Shown here one piece after another: positions 23,177 through 31,552 of a stretch of 38,569 nucleotides of DNA. Under the pieces are notes generated by a model. It did not search any database. It saw only the letters and a program-made list of their open reading frames with translations, and was not told the origin of the DNA. Source of the DNA: Novosphingobium sp. UBA6722. Lineage in GTDB: Bacteria > Pseudomonadota > Alphaproteobacteria > Sphingomonadales > Sphingomonadaceae. The position numbers and the translations under genes are program-made. The stretch is from assembly GCA_002454125.1 (NCBI GenBank), contig DKII01000089.1, forward strand, positions 1-38,569, in the 5' to 3' direction. The stretch's first letter is position 1. Every line of letters starts with the position of its first letter.

Positions 23177-25440
23177 TGCAGCTCTCGCGGCGCGGCGTAT
23201 TGATCGGAGCCGGGACGGCCGGCGGCCTGCTGGTCGCCTGGGCGCTGTTGCCGCGCCGCTTCGATCCGCCGCTGGCCGCAGGCGAAGGCGAACACACCTT
23301 CAATGCCTGGCTCAGGATCGGCCAGGATGGCGTGGTTACAGTGGCCGTGCCCGATCTGGAGATGGGGCAGGGCATCTCGACGCTGATCGCGCAGATCGTT
23401 GCGGTTGAGCTGGGCGCAGACTGGCGGCAGATCGCGGTCGAGCCGGCTCCGGTCAGCGGGGCCTATGCCAATGCGCCGCTCGCCGCCGCATGGCGCAGCC
23501 TGTGGATGCCGCTCGCCCCGGACCTCGCCGCAGGCGAGGACAGCTTGCTGGCCAAGCGGTTTGGCGAGCGCGAGGCCTTCATGGTCACCGCCGATGGCTC
23601 CAGCCTCGCCGCGCACGAAGCTGCTGCCCGCGCGGCTGCCGCAGCGGCCCGCGCGATGCTGACCATGGCCGCGGCCGAGCGCTGGGACGTGGCCTGGGAA
23701 GAGTGCGAGGCGCAGGGCGGCTTCGTGACCCACGGCAAGCAGAAGGCCAGCTTTGCCGAGCTCGTGGAAGAGGCAACCGGCTTCGATCCGCCCGATCCGC
23801 CGGTGCTGCGTCCGGCAGCGGCGGCAGAGCGGGCGGTCGATCAGCCTGACGGCGCGCGGCCAAGATTCCCGCGGCTCGATCTGCCGGCCAAGGTTGACGG
23901 CGGCTATGCCTTTGCTGGTGACGTGCGGCTGCCGGACATGGTCTTCGCAGCGATCCGCCACGCACCGCAGGGTGAGGGCAAGCTTGGCACTTATGCTGCA
24001 AAAAATGCTGCAGGCGTGAAAGGTATGCTGCGCCTCGTTGAAGGGCCGGATTGGCTGGCTGCCGTGGCGCGTGACTGGTGGTCGGCCGAGCGTGCGTTGA
24101 CGCTGATTGCGCCCAATTTTGCTGCGCAGCAAAAACCCGACAGCGGCGCGATCGAGCGCCTGCTGGGCGAGGCGCTGCGCAGCGGTGATGGCACCGCGAT
24201 TGCCGAGCTTGGCGATGCCGACATGCTGCATGCGCCGTTCGACTATGCGCGGCTCTATCGCATCGCCCCGGCGCTCCACGCGCCGCTCGAAACGGCCAGC
24301 GCAACTGCGCGGATCAGCGACGACAGAATCGAGCTGTGGGTCGCCAGCCAGGCCCCGCAGGCGACGCGCAAGGCAGTCGCCGCGGCGCTGGGTCGCTCGC
24401 TCGATGAGGTGGTGCTTTATCCGGCGCCGGCCGGGGGCAGTTTCGATGCTCGGCTCGACACGCCGCATGCGGTCGAAGCCGCGCTCATCGCCCGCGAGGT
24501 GGGCAAGCCGGTGCAACTGACCTGGTCGCGCTGGCAAGAGGCCGTGCGCGACCTGCCGCGTGCTCCGGCCCAGGCCGCGCTGGCGGCGAAGACCGCGCCG
24601 GATGGCTCGCTCGCCGCGCTCAAGGTCCGCGTGGCCATGCCGGCGACGTCGGCCGAATTTGGCGCGCGGCTGTTCGACGGCGCCGATCCGCTGGCCGCCC
24701 GCGCCGCGCAGGAGCGGGCCGACCCGCTGGCGCTAGCCGGCTGCGTTCCGCCTTACACGATCCCGCACCTGGTGGTTGAGCATGTGCCGACTGCGCTGCC
24801 GCTCTCGACCGGGCGGCTGCGCGGCAATGCGGCGGCGCTCGGCTGCTTCCTGATCGAAACGTTCGTCGATGAGCTGGCGGCGCGTTCGGGCCGCGAGGGG
24901 CTGTCCTATCGCATGGCGATGCTGGGCCAGGACATTCGCCTGGCCACCTGCCTGCAGCGCGCCGCGACCCTGGCCGAATGGAGCGGCGGGCGGGGCGGTT
25001 CGGGCCAGGGTCTGGCCTGTCACCGCATGATGCTGAATGACCGTGCCGGCCGGATCGCGCTGGTCGCCTCGGCCCGCCGCGACGAGCGAGGGATCCGGGT
25101 CGACAAGCTGACCGCCGTGCTCGACATCGGCCGGGTGGTGAACCTCGACATTGCCCGCCAACAGGTGGAAGGCGGGCTGCTGTTTGGCCTGGGTCTCGCC
25201 CGCGGGCAAACCACGGCCTATGCCGATGGCCTGCCGTTGTCAGGCCGGCTGGGGCAGCTTGGCCTGCCGCTGCTGGCCGATTGCCCGGAGATCGAGGTGG
25301 AATTCATGGAAGGCGATGCACCGCCCTTCGATCCGGGCGAACTGGGCGTGGCCGTGGCCGCCCCGGCAATCGCCAATGCGCTCTTTTCGGCCGGAGGCAC
25401 CCGCATGCACTCCTTGCCGCTTACCGGGGAACTTGCATGA
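23176..25440 (+). CDS. Molybdopterin-dehydrogenase-like large subunit (isoquinoline 1-oxidoreductase beta type)
   Basis: A 754-residue protein of the xanthine dehydrogenase superfamily, closest in pattern to the IorB/CoxL-like aldehyde or isoquinoline dehydrogenase large subunits. It has a Tat-like leader (SRRGVLIGAGTAGGLLVAWALL), then DLEMGQGISTLIAQIVAVELGADW (60-83), a duplicated central region and DPGELGVAVAAPAIANA with the probable catalytic Glu722. The cofactor motif that reads GGGFGRR in IorB is GGSFDAR here (420-426), and the following WSRWQEAVRDLP is also altered. No 2Fe-2S small subunit (IorA) is in the window. It is coupled to mrp upstream (one-base overlap) and hemH downstream (ATGA). 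It could be an active orphan, work with a distant subunit, or have lost molybdopterin binding. Confidence 0.83.
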   Translation: MQLSRRGVLIGAGTAGGLLVAWALLPRRFDPPLAAGEGEHTFNAWLRIGQDGVVTVAVPDLEMGQGISTLIAQIVAVELGADWRQIAVEPAPVSGAYANAPLAAAWRSLWMPLAPDLAAGEDSLLAKRFGEREAFMVTADGSSLAAHEAAARAAAAAARAMLTMAAAERWDVAWEECEAQGGFVTHGKQKASFAELVEEATGFDPPDPPVLRPAAAAERAVDQPDGARPRFPRLDLPAKVDGGYAFAGDVRLPDMVFAAIRHAPQGEGKLGTYAAKNAAGVKGMLRLVEGPDWLAAVARDWWSAERALTLIAPNFAAQQKPDSGAIERLLGEALRSGDGTAIAELGDADMLHAPFDYARLYRIAPALHAPLETASATARISDDRIELWVASQAPQATRKAVAAALGRSLDEVVLYPAPAGGSFDARLDTPHAVEAALIAREVGKPVQLTWSRWQEAVRDLPRAPAQAALAAKTAPDGSLAALKVRVAMPATSAEFGARLFDGADPLAARAAQERADPLALAGCVPPYTIPHLVVEHVPTALPLSTGRLRGNAAALGCFLIETFVDELAARSGREGLSYRMAMLGQDIRLATCLQRAATLAEWSGGRGGSGQGLACHRMMLNDRAGRIALVASARRDERGIRVDKLTAVLDIGRVVNLDIARQQVEGGLLFGLGLARGQTTAYADGLPLSGRLGQLGLPLLADCPEIEVEFMEGDAPPFDPGELGVAVAAPAIANALFSAGGTRMHSLPLTGELA

Positions 25441-26450
25441 ACCTTCCGGCCGGCCATCCTCCCATCATCGCGCCGCGCGTCGGCGTGCTGCTGGTCAACC
25501 TCGGCACGCCCGATGCGCCCACGCCCAAGGCGGTGCGGCGCTATCTCAAGGAATTCCTGTCCGATCCGCGCGTGGTCGAGATTCCCAAGCTGGTCTGGTG
25601 GGTGATCCTCAACGGCCTGATCCTCAATGTCCGGCCCAAGCAATCGGCCCATGCCTATGCCCAGGTCTGGGGTCCGGATGGCTCGCCGCTGGCGACGATT
25701 ACCAAGGCCCAGGCCGAAGCGCTGCAAGGGCAATTGGGCACTGGGATCATGGTCCGCTGGGCGATGCGCTATGGCAATCCGGCGATGGGGACGGTGCTGG
25801 CCGAGATGAAGGCGGCGGGCTGCGAGCGGATCCTGGTTGCGCCGCTCTATCCCCAGTATTCCGCCGCCACGACCGCCACCGCGATCGACGAGCTGGGCCG
25901 GCAGCTGACCGCGATGCGCTGGCAGCCCAGCACCCGCACCCTGCCGCCCTATTACGACGATCCGCTGCATGTGGCCGCGCTGCGCGATGATCTGGCGCGG
26001 CAGCTGCGGGCCTTGCCCTTCGTGCCGCAAGTGCTGCTGCTGTCGTTCCACGGCATGCCCGAACGCACGTTGCACATGGGCGATCCCTATCACTGCCAAT
26101 GCCGCAAGACCGCGCGGCTGGTCGGCGAGGCGCTGGCGGCGGACTTCCCCGACCTGCGAATCGAGACCAGTTTCCAGTCGCGCTTTGGCCGGGCCAAGTG
26201 GCTGGAGCCCTATACCGAAGACACGCTGACGGCGCTGGCCAAGGGCGGGGTCAAGCGCCTTGCCATCGCCGCACCGGGCTTCTCGGCCGATTGCCTCGAA
26301 ACGCGCGAGGAGCTGGCAATTCGCGGGCGCGAGGTGTTCGAGGAGGCCGGGGGGCTTGAATTTGCGGCGCTTGATTGCCTTAATACATCGGATGCGGGGA
26401 TGGCCATGCTCGAGGCGCTGGTGCGGCGCGAGCTTGGGGGATGGATTTAA
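25437..26450 (+). CDS. hemH: Ferrochelatase
   Basis: A 337-residue enzyme that inserts Fe2+ into protoporphyrin IX, the last step of protohaem synthesis. I place the start at ATG 25437, overlapping the preceding stop; the frame upstream of this lies inside that gene. The family opening VGVLLVNLGTPDAPTPKAVRRYL is present. The catalytic His205 is in LLSFHGMPERT, and SFQSRFGRAKWLEPYT (245-260) and APGFSADCLET are conserved active-site segments. Several cysteines occur at 220-222 (CQC), but no cluster-binding set is obvious. A dyad (26447-26462) covers the stop codon and lies before the P450 gene. Confidence 0.96.
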   Translation: MNLPAGHPPIIAPRVGVLLVNLGTPDAPTPKAVRRYLKEFLSDPRVVEIPKLVWWVILNGLILNVRPKQSAHAYAQVWGPDGSPLATITKAQAEALQGQLGTGIMVRWAMRYGNPAMGTVLAEMKAAGCERILVAPLYPQYSAATTATAIDELGRQLTAMRWQPSTRTLPPYYDDPLHVAALRDDLARQLRALPFVPQVLLLSFHGMPERTLHMGDPYHCQCRKTARLVGEALAADFPDLRIETSFQSRFGRAKWLEPYTEDTLTALAKGGVKRLAIAAPGFSADCLETREELAIRGREVFEEAGGLEFAALDCLNTSDAGMAMLEALVRRELGGWI

Positions 26451-26462
26451 TCGTTCGGTTAA
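26447..26462. promoter_or_regulatory. 16-bp dyad TTAATCG-TT-CGGTTAA upstream of the cytochrome P450 gene
   Basis: The pattern is identical, apart from the two central bases, to the site at 14375-14390 before the Tat-exported hydrolase. It begins at the hemH stop codon and ends 36 bases before the P450 start, where an operator would overlap the promoter. A TetR-like repressor site is the simplest reading; CtrA sites are TTAA-N7-TTAA, whereas the spacing here is eight. Confidence 0.5.
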
Positions 26463-26498
26463 GTTACATCGTTGTCAGTAACGCCCAAAGGATCCCCA

Positions 26499-27875
26499 AT
26501 GGCCACGCTTGCCCCCGATGCTCCGAAGTTCACGCACTGGAACCAGTCCCAGCCCAAGGACGCGCTAGCCCACATCCCCGGTGAGGATGGCTGGCCGATT
26601 CTGGGCAATACGCTGGAATTGCTGGCTGACCCGACGGCCTTCGGCAACCGCATGCGCGCCAAGTATGGCGATATCTATCGCAACAACAGCTTCGGCCGGC
26701 GCGGCGTGATCATGTTCGGCGCCGATGCCAACGAACTGGTGCTGTTCGATCGCGACAAGATTTTCTCGTCAGAACAGGGCTGGGGCCCGGTGCTGGACCT
26801 GCTGTTCCCGCGCGGGCTGATGCTGCTCGATTTCGATCACCACCGCGCCGATCGCCGCGCGCTGTCGATCGCCTTCAAGCCGGGGCCGATGCGGCATTAT
26901 TCGGGCGCGCTCAACGCCGGGATCTCCGCCCGGGCCGAGGAATGGCGCGGGCAGTCGATCCTGTTCTATCCGGCGATCAAGCAGCTGACGCTCGATCTGG
27001 CGGCGGACAGCTTTTTGGGCGTGCCGCTGGGGCCCGAAGCCGATGCGATCAACAAGGCCTTTGTCGATATGGTGGCCGCCTCGATCGGTGTGGTCCGCAA
27101 ACCCTTGCCCTTCACGGCGATGGGCCGCGGCGTCGCGGGGCGCAAGTTCCTGCTCGATTACTTCACCCGCGAAACGCTGAAGCGGCGTGAGGCGGGCGGC
27201 GGGCAGGACATGTTCAGCCAGTTTGCCACCGCCACGCGCGAGGATGGCAGCCTGCTGCCGGTCGACGAAGTGGTCGATCACATGATCTTCCTGATGATGG
27301 CGGCGCATGACACGATCACCAGTTCGGCCACCTCGCTGGTCTGGCTGCTGGCCAAGAATCCCGAATGGCAAGGCAAGCTGCGCGCGGAAATTCTGGCTGT
27401 GACCGGGGGCGAAGGCCGGCCGCTGTCCTATGACGACATGGGCAAGCTGGACCTGACCGAAATGGCCTTCAAGGAAGCATTGCGGCTGATCCCGCCGGTC
27501 CCCTCGCTGCCGCGCCGCGCGCTCAAGGACTTCACTTTCAAGGGCGTGCGGGTTCCGGCTGGCACCCCCGTGGGCATCAGCCCGGCGGCGGTCCACATGG
27601 AGGAAGAACACTGGCCCGAACCGGCCAAGTTCGATCCGCTGCGCTTCACCCCCGAACTGGTCGCCAAGCGCCACAAATATGCCTGGGTGCCGTTCGGTGG
27701 CGGCGCGCACATGTGCCTGGGGCTGCACTTTGCCTATATGCAGGTGAAGATCCTGCTGGCGCACCTGCTCAGCCGCTACCAGATCGAGATCGAACCCGGT
27801 TACGCGCCCAAATGGCAGCCCTGGCCGATCCCCCAGCCCAAGGACGGCCTAAAGGTGACCTTCAAGCCGCTCTAA
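26499..27875 (+). CDS. Cytochrome P450
   Basis: A 458-residue haem monooxygenase starting at ATG 26499, six bases after AAGGA; an in-frame TTG at 26472 is less likely. The proline-rich lead IPGEDGWPILGNTLELL is typical. The I-helix oxygen-activating stretch is MAAHDTITSS (267-276), with Asp271-Thr272. The K-helix ExxR is Glu326-Arg329 (EALR), and the haem-binding loop FGGGAHMCLG carries Cys406. The C-terminal wording (GLHFAYMQVKILLAHLLSRY) recalls the CYP120/CYP26-like group, which is a guess. There is no membrane anchor, so it needs a ferredoxin and reductase, neither nearby. It follows hemH by 48 bases and ends in a CTAA overlap with cueR. Confidence 0.93.
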   Translation: MATLAPDAPKFTHWNQSQPKDALAHIPGEDGWPILGNTLELLADPTAFGNRMRAKYGDIYRNNSFGRRGVIMFGADANELVLFDRDKIFSSEQGWGPVLDLLFPRGLMLLDFDHHRADRRALSIAFKPGPMRHYSGALNAGISARAEEWRGQSILFYPAIKQLTLDLAADSFLGVPLGPEADAINKAFVDMVAASIGVVRKPLPFTAMGRGVAGRKFLLDYFTRETLKRREAGGGQDMFSQFATATREDGSLLPVDEVVDHMIFLMMAAHDTITSSATSLVWLLAKNPEWQGKLRAEILAVTGGEGRPLSYDDMGKLDLTEMAFKEALRLIPPVPSLPRRALKDFTFKGVRVPAGTPVGISPAAVHMEEEHWPEPAKFDPLRFTPELVAKRHKYAWVPFGGGAHMCLGLHFAYMQVKILLAHLLSRYQIEIEPGYAPKWQPWPIPQPKDGLKVTFKPL

Positions 27876-28258
27876 TCCTCCAGTCGCTGGAGGATCGGGC
27901 AGTCCGGGCGGTCATTGCCATGGCATTGCTGGGCCAGCGTCAGCAGCGTCTGGCGCATGGCTTCCAGCGCCCGCGCCTTGCGGCCCAGTTCCTCGGCGTG
28001 GGCCAGGGCCAGGCTGCGCACCTCGCTGCTGGCGCGGCGCTGGTCCGACCAAAGCGCCAGCAGCGTTGAGATCTCGCTGATCGCGAAGCCCAGATCGCGG
28101 GCATTGGCGATGAAGCGCAGGCGGTGGACATCGGCCTCGCTGTAATCGCGATAGCCGCTGTCACGCCGCGCCGCACCCGGGATCAGCCCGATCTGCTCGT
28201 AATGGCGGATCATCCGCTGCGAGACGCCGCTGGCGCGGGATGCTGCTCCGATGTTCAC
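27872..28258 (-). CDS. cueR: Copper-responsive MerR-family activator, CueR type
   Basis: A 128-residue regulator. The MerR winged helix reads MNIGAASRASGVSQRMIRHY followed by EQIGLIPGAARRDSGYRDYS; a dimerisation helix and a metal loop follow. Cys112 and Cys120 (CHGNDRPDCPIL) match the Cu(I)-binding cysteines of E. coli CueR in number and spacing. It starts at GTG 28258, overlapping the copA stop (GTGA), so it is co-translated after copA. It should act at the dyad at 30637-30657, upstream of copA, giving autoregulation through the operon. Its stop overlaps that of the convergent P450 gene. Confidence 0.93.
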   Translation of the reverse strand: MNIGAASRASGVSQRMIRHYEQIGLIPGAARRDSGYRDYSEADVHRLRFIANARDLGFAISEISTLLALWSDQRRASSEVRSLALAHAEELGRKARALEAMRQTLLTLAQQCHGNDRPDCPILQRLED

Positions 28259-30600
28259 AGCCTTGCTCCATTCAACCGCAGCGCGTTGCTGACCACGCTT
28301 ACCGAGGACAGGGCCATCGCGGCTGCCGCAATCATCGGCGAAAGCAGCAGCCCGAAGACCGGGTAGAGCAAGCCTGCCGCCACCGGCACGCCCGCCGCGT
28401 TATAGGCAAAGGCAAAGACCAGGTTCTGGCGGATATTCGCCATCGTCGCCCGGCTAAGCCGCCGCGCCCGGACAATCCCGCCCAGATCGCCCCGGAGCAG
28501 GGTGACCCCGGCGCTCTCGATCGCGATGTCCGATCCGGTGCTCATCGCAATGCCGACATCGGCGGCGGCCAGCGCGGGGGCATCGTTCACGCCGTCACCG
28601 GCCATGGCGACGATCCGGCCCTCGGCACGCAGCCGCGCAACCACCGCGGCCTTTTCGTCAGGCAGGACTTCGGCCTCAACCTCGCGGATGCCCAGCCTGG
28701 CGGCAATTGCCTCGGCCGTGGTGCGGTTGTCACCGGTCAGCATCACGATCCGCAGGCCTTCCTGCTGCAGGGCGGCCAGCGCGGCGGGCGTGGTCGGCTT
28801 GATCGGATCGGCGATGGCGATGATCCCCGCCGGCTGGCCGTCCACGCCGACGAAGATCGCGGTTGCCCCTTCGCGGCGGTGCTGTTCGGCCGTCGCGGCA
28901 AAGGCCTTGGTGGCCACGCCCTGCTCGCGCAGGAAGGCGGCATTGCCCAGTACGATCCGCTGGCCATCAACCGAGCCGATTGCACCGCGCCCGGTCGGCG
29001 AATCGAAGTCGGCCACCTCGGGCAGGGCGATGCCCCGCTGCCGCGCTGCCGCGACAATCGCCTGGGCCAGCGGATGCTCGGACGCACGCTCAACCGCGGC
29101 GGCCAGACGGAGCAGCTGCTCGTCCGACTGGCCCGGCACCGGCACGATCGCGGTCACCACGGGGTGGCCCTCGGTCAGGGTGCCGGTCTTGTCGACCACA
29201 AGGGTATCGACCTTCTCCAGCCGTTCGAGCGCCTCGGCATTGCGGATCAGCACGCCTTGCCCGGCGCCGCGGCCGATGCCGACCATGATCGACATTGGCG
29301 TGGCCAGCCCCAGGGCACAGGGACAGGCGATGATCAGCACGGCCACTGCCGCAACCAGGCCGTGGGCAAAGCGCGGCTCTGGCCCCCACAGCGACCAGCC
29401 CAGGAAGGCCAGCACGGCAACTGCGATCACCGCCGGGACAAACCAGCCGGCGACCTGATCGGCCATGCGCTGGATCGGCGCACGCGAGCGCTGCGCTTCG
29501 GCGACCATCTGGACGATCCGCGACAGCATCGTATCGCGGCCAACCTTTGTGGCCGTGATGACCAGCGCGCCGGTCTGGTTCAGGGTTCCGCCGATCACCG
29601 TATCGCCCTTTGCCTTGGCAACCGGCATGGCTTCACCGGTGACCATGGCTTCATCCAGCGCGGAGCGGCCATCTTCGACCGTACCGTCGACCGGGACCTT
29701 TTCGCCCGGCCGGACCCGCAACCGGTCACCGACCATGATCTGGTCAAGCGGGACTTCCTCGTCCTCGCCGCCGGGCAGCATGCGCCGGGCGGTCTTGGGC
29801 GCCAGGTTCAGCAGCGCCTTGATCGCGCCGGAAGTGCGTTCACGCGCCCGCAGTTCCAGCACCTGGCCCAGCAGCACGAGCACCGTGATCACCGCCGCCG
29901 CTTCGAAATAGACCGCGACAGTTCCGTCGGCGGCGCGGAAGGCCGGTGGGAACAGGCCCGGCGCCAGCGTGGCGACGATGCTGTAGCTCCAGGCGACGCC
30001 GGTCCCCATGGCAATCAGCGTGAACATGTTGAGGTTGCGGGTCTTGAGCGAGGCCCAGCCGCGCTCGAAGAACGGCCAGCCGGCCCACAGCACCACCGGC
30101 GTGGCCAGCACGAGCTGGATCCAGATGGAGCGGTCCATCGGCACCAGATGGTGCAGGGCGGGGAACAGGTGGCTGCCCATTTCCAGCACGAACACCGGCA
30201 GCGCCAGGACCAGGGCGATCCAGAAGCGGCGGGTCATGTCGGCCAGTTCCGGGCTGGGTCCGCTGTCGGCCGTCACCAGTTCCGGCTCCAGCGCCATGCC
30301 GCAGATCGGGCAGGGGCCAGCATGATCCTGCCGCACTTCGGGGTGCATCGGACAGGTCCACATGGTCCCCTCCGGCACGGCCACTTCGGGCTGCGGTTCA
30401 AGGTAGCGCTGCGGATCGGCAATGAACTTGGTCCGGCATCCGGCACTGCAGAAATGCCAGTCCTGCCCGTCAAGCTGGGCATGGTGGGGCGACGTGTGCG
30501 GATCGACGGTCATCCCGCAAACGGGATCGTGGACCAGGTGGCTGTGCCCGGCATCGGCGGCCGGGGCGTGGTGCGCGTGGCAGTTATGGTGCTGCGTCAT
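28255..30600 (-). CDS. copA: Copper/silver-exporting P1B-type ATPase with YHS and heavy-metal-binding N-terminal domains
   Basis: A 781-residue efflux pump. Instead of HMA domains it has a His-rich start (HHNCHAHHAP, HSHLVH), a YHS domain (DPVCGM at 25-30, HFCSAGC at 49-55) and a small metal-binding domain (CPMHPEV at 83-89, GPCPICGMALE at 95-105). The pump core has the TGE motif (321-323), the CPC metal site (426-428), the phosphorylated Asp470 in DKTGTLTEG, the SEHP motif (507-510) and GDGVNDAP with Asp669. It starts at ATG 30600, nine bases after AGGAG (30610-30614). It heads the copA-cueR operon. The CPC motif and its regulator point to Cu(I)/Ag(I). Confidence 0.95.
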   Translation of the reverse strand: MTQHHNCHAHHAPAADAGHSHLVHDPVCGMTVDPHTSPHHAQLDGQDWHFCSAGCRTKFIADPQRYLEPQPEVAVPEGTMWTCPMHPEVRQDHAGPCPICGMALEPELVTADSGPSPELADMTRRFWIALVLALPVFVLEMGSHLFPALHHLVPMDRSIWIQLVLATPVVLWAGWPFFERGWASLKTRNLNMFTLIAMGTGVAWSYSIVATLAPGLFPPAFRAADGTVAVYFEAAAVITVLVLLGQVLELRARERTSGAIKALLNLAPKTARRMLPGGEDEEVPLDQIMVGDRLRVRPGEKVPVDGTVEDGRSALDEAMVTGEAMPVAKAKGDTVIGGTLNQTGALVITATKVGRDTMLSRIVQMVAEAQRSRAPIQRMADQVAGWFVPAVIAVAVLAFLGWSLWGPEPRFAHGLVAAVAVLIIACPCALGLATPMSIMVGIGRGAGQGVLIRNAEALERLEKVDTLVVDKTGTLTEGHPVVTAIVPVPGQSDEQLLRLAAAVERASEHPLAQAIVAAARQRGIALPEVADFDSPTGRGAIGSVDGQRIVLGNAAFLREQGVATKAFAATAEQHRREGATAIFVGVDGQPAGIIAIADPIKPTTPAALAALQQEGLRIVMLTGDNRTTAEAIAARLGIREVEAEVLPDEKAAVVARLRAEGRIVAMAGDGVNDAPALAAADVGIAMSTGSDIAIESAGVTLLRGDLGGIVRARRLSRATMANIRQNLVFAFAYNAAGVPVAAGLLYPVFGLLLSPMIAAAAMALSSVSVVSNALRLNGARL

Positions 30601-30636
30601 GTGATTCGACTCCTGCGATGACGCTGGGTCGTCTGC

Positions 30637-30657
30637 ACCTTTACATCATGTCAGGGT
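30637..30657 (-). promoter_or_regulatory. MerR/CueR-type operator for the copA-cueR operon
   Basis: ACCTTTACA (30637-30645), three bases, then TGTCAGGGT (30649-30657) form an inverted repeat with seven of nine pairs matching. This is the size and shape of MerR-family operators, which sit in an overlong promoter spacer. A possible -35 on the minus strand (CTGACC, 30660-30655) flanks it. No convincing -10 is seen. It lies 37 bases before the copA start. Confidence 0.6.
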
Positions 30658-30682
30658 CAGGCGCTTAATTTGTTGCGGTCGG

Positions 30683-31552
30683 CTAGTCGGCCTTCGGCAG
30701 GTACTTAACCGGGTCGAGCGCGACGCGGTTCCGCCGGACTTCGAAGTGGAGCTGCGGCTGGGTGGCAAGGCCCGTTTCGCCGACCAGGCCCACGCGCTCG
30801 CCCGCCTTGACCTTGTCGCCATCCTTGACCGTGATCCTGTCGAGGAAGGAATAGGTCGTGGTCCAGCGCCCGCCGTGATGGATGATCACGGTCAGGCCAT
30901 ATTCCTTCGGCCCCTGCGCGGCATAGATCACCGTCCCGGCGGCAGCGGCGCGGGCAGCGGTGCCCTTGTCGGCCGTGATGTCGATCCCGTCGTGAAAGAC
31001 CTTGCTTCCGCCGCGCGCCACAAAATCACGGCGGATCTCACCCTTGACCGGCCAGGCAAACCGCGCGGGCGGCTGGGCCAGGGTCTTGGGCGCGCCAGGG
31101 GCGGGGCCAGGATCGGGCGCCAGTTTCGGCGAAGCGCTAGGCGCGGGGCTGGCTGCCAGCTCAGGCGGCGGCGGGGCCTTGGTGATGGTTGGGATGACCA
31201 GCTTCTGCCCGGCCTTGACCAGTTTCTTGGGGTCGATCCCGTTGGCCGCGGCGATGGCCGACCAGGCCACGCCATAGTCCAGCGCGATACCAAGGCCGGT
31301 CTCGTCTTCCTTGACCGTATGGGTGCGGCGGCGCGGGATGACCAGCTTCTGCCCGGCGCGGACGGTATAGGGTGCCTTCAGGCCATTGGCCTCGATGATC
31401 AGCACGCGCGGGACTTCAACGCGGTTGGCGATCCCGCCCAGGGTTTCGCCGGATTTCACGACATATTCGGTCGCTGTCTTGGGATCGTCCTCAGCCAGCA
31501 GCGGGGCGGCGGCCAGCACCGCCAGGGCCAGTGCAAGACCGGCCCGCATCAT
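30683..31552 (-). CDS. LysM-LytM (M23-like) envelope factor, probable NlpD/DipM-type amidase activator
   Basis: A 289-residue secreted protein with a signal peptide (1-20), two LysM peptidoglycan-binding domains (about 29-73 and 77-121), a Pro/Ala-rich linker (125-162) and a C-terminal LytM domain. The zinc ligands His187 and Asp191 (HDGID) and His269 remain. The histidine of the usual YAHL is Phe236 (YSFL), and the first histidine of HxH is Gln267 (QLH), so both general-acid/base histidines are gone. 'PQLHFE' is as I recall it in Caulobacter DipM, a non-enzymatic activator of division amidases; E. coli NlpD also lies beside surE. The start shares bases with the surE stop. I infer an activator role instead of endopeptidase activity. 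Confidence 0.85.
   Translation of the reverse strand: MMRAGLALALAVLAAAPLLAEDDPKTATEYVVKSGETLGGIANRVEVPRVLIIEANGLKAPYTVRAGQKLVIPRRRTHTVKEDETGLGIALDYGVAWSAIAAANGIDPKKLVKAGQKLVIPTITKAPPPPELAASPAPSASPKLAPDPGPAPGAPKTLAQPPARFAWPVKGEIRRDFVARGGSKVFHDGIDITADKGTAARAAAAGTVIYAAQGPKEYGLTVIIHHGGRWTTTYSFLDRITVKDGDKVKAGERVGLVGETGLATQPQLHFEVRRNRVALDPVKYLPKAD

Noticed and set aside
28240..30621. Plus-strand frame of 793 codons opposite copA
   Set aside because: It is the antisense image of the His- and Ala-rich ATPase; all P-type ATPase motifs are on the minus strand.
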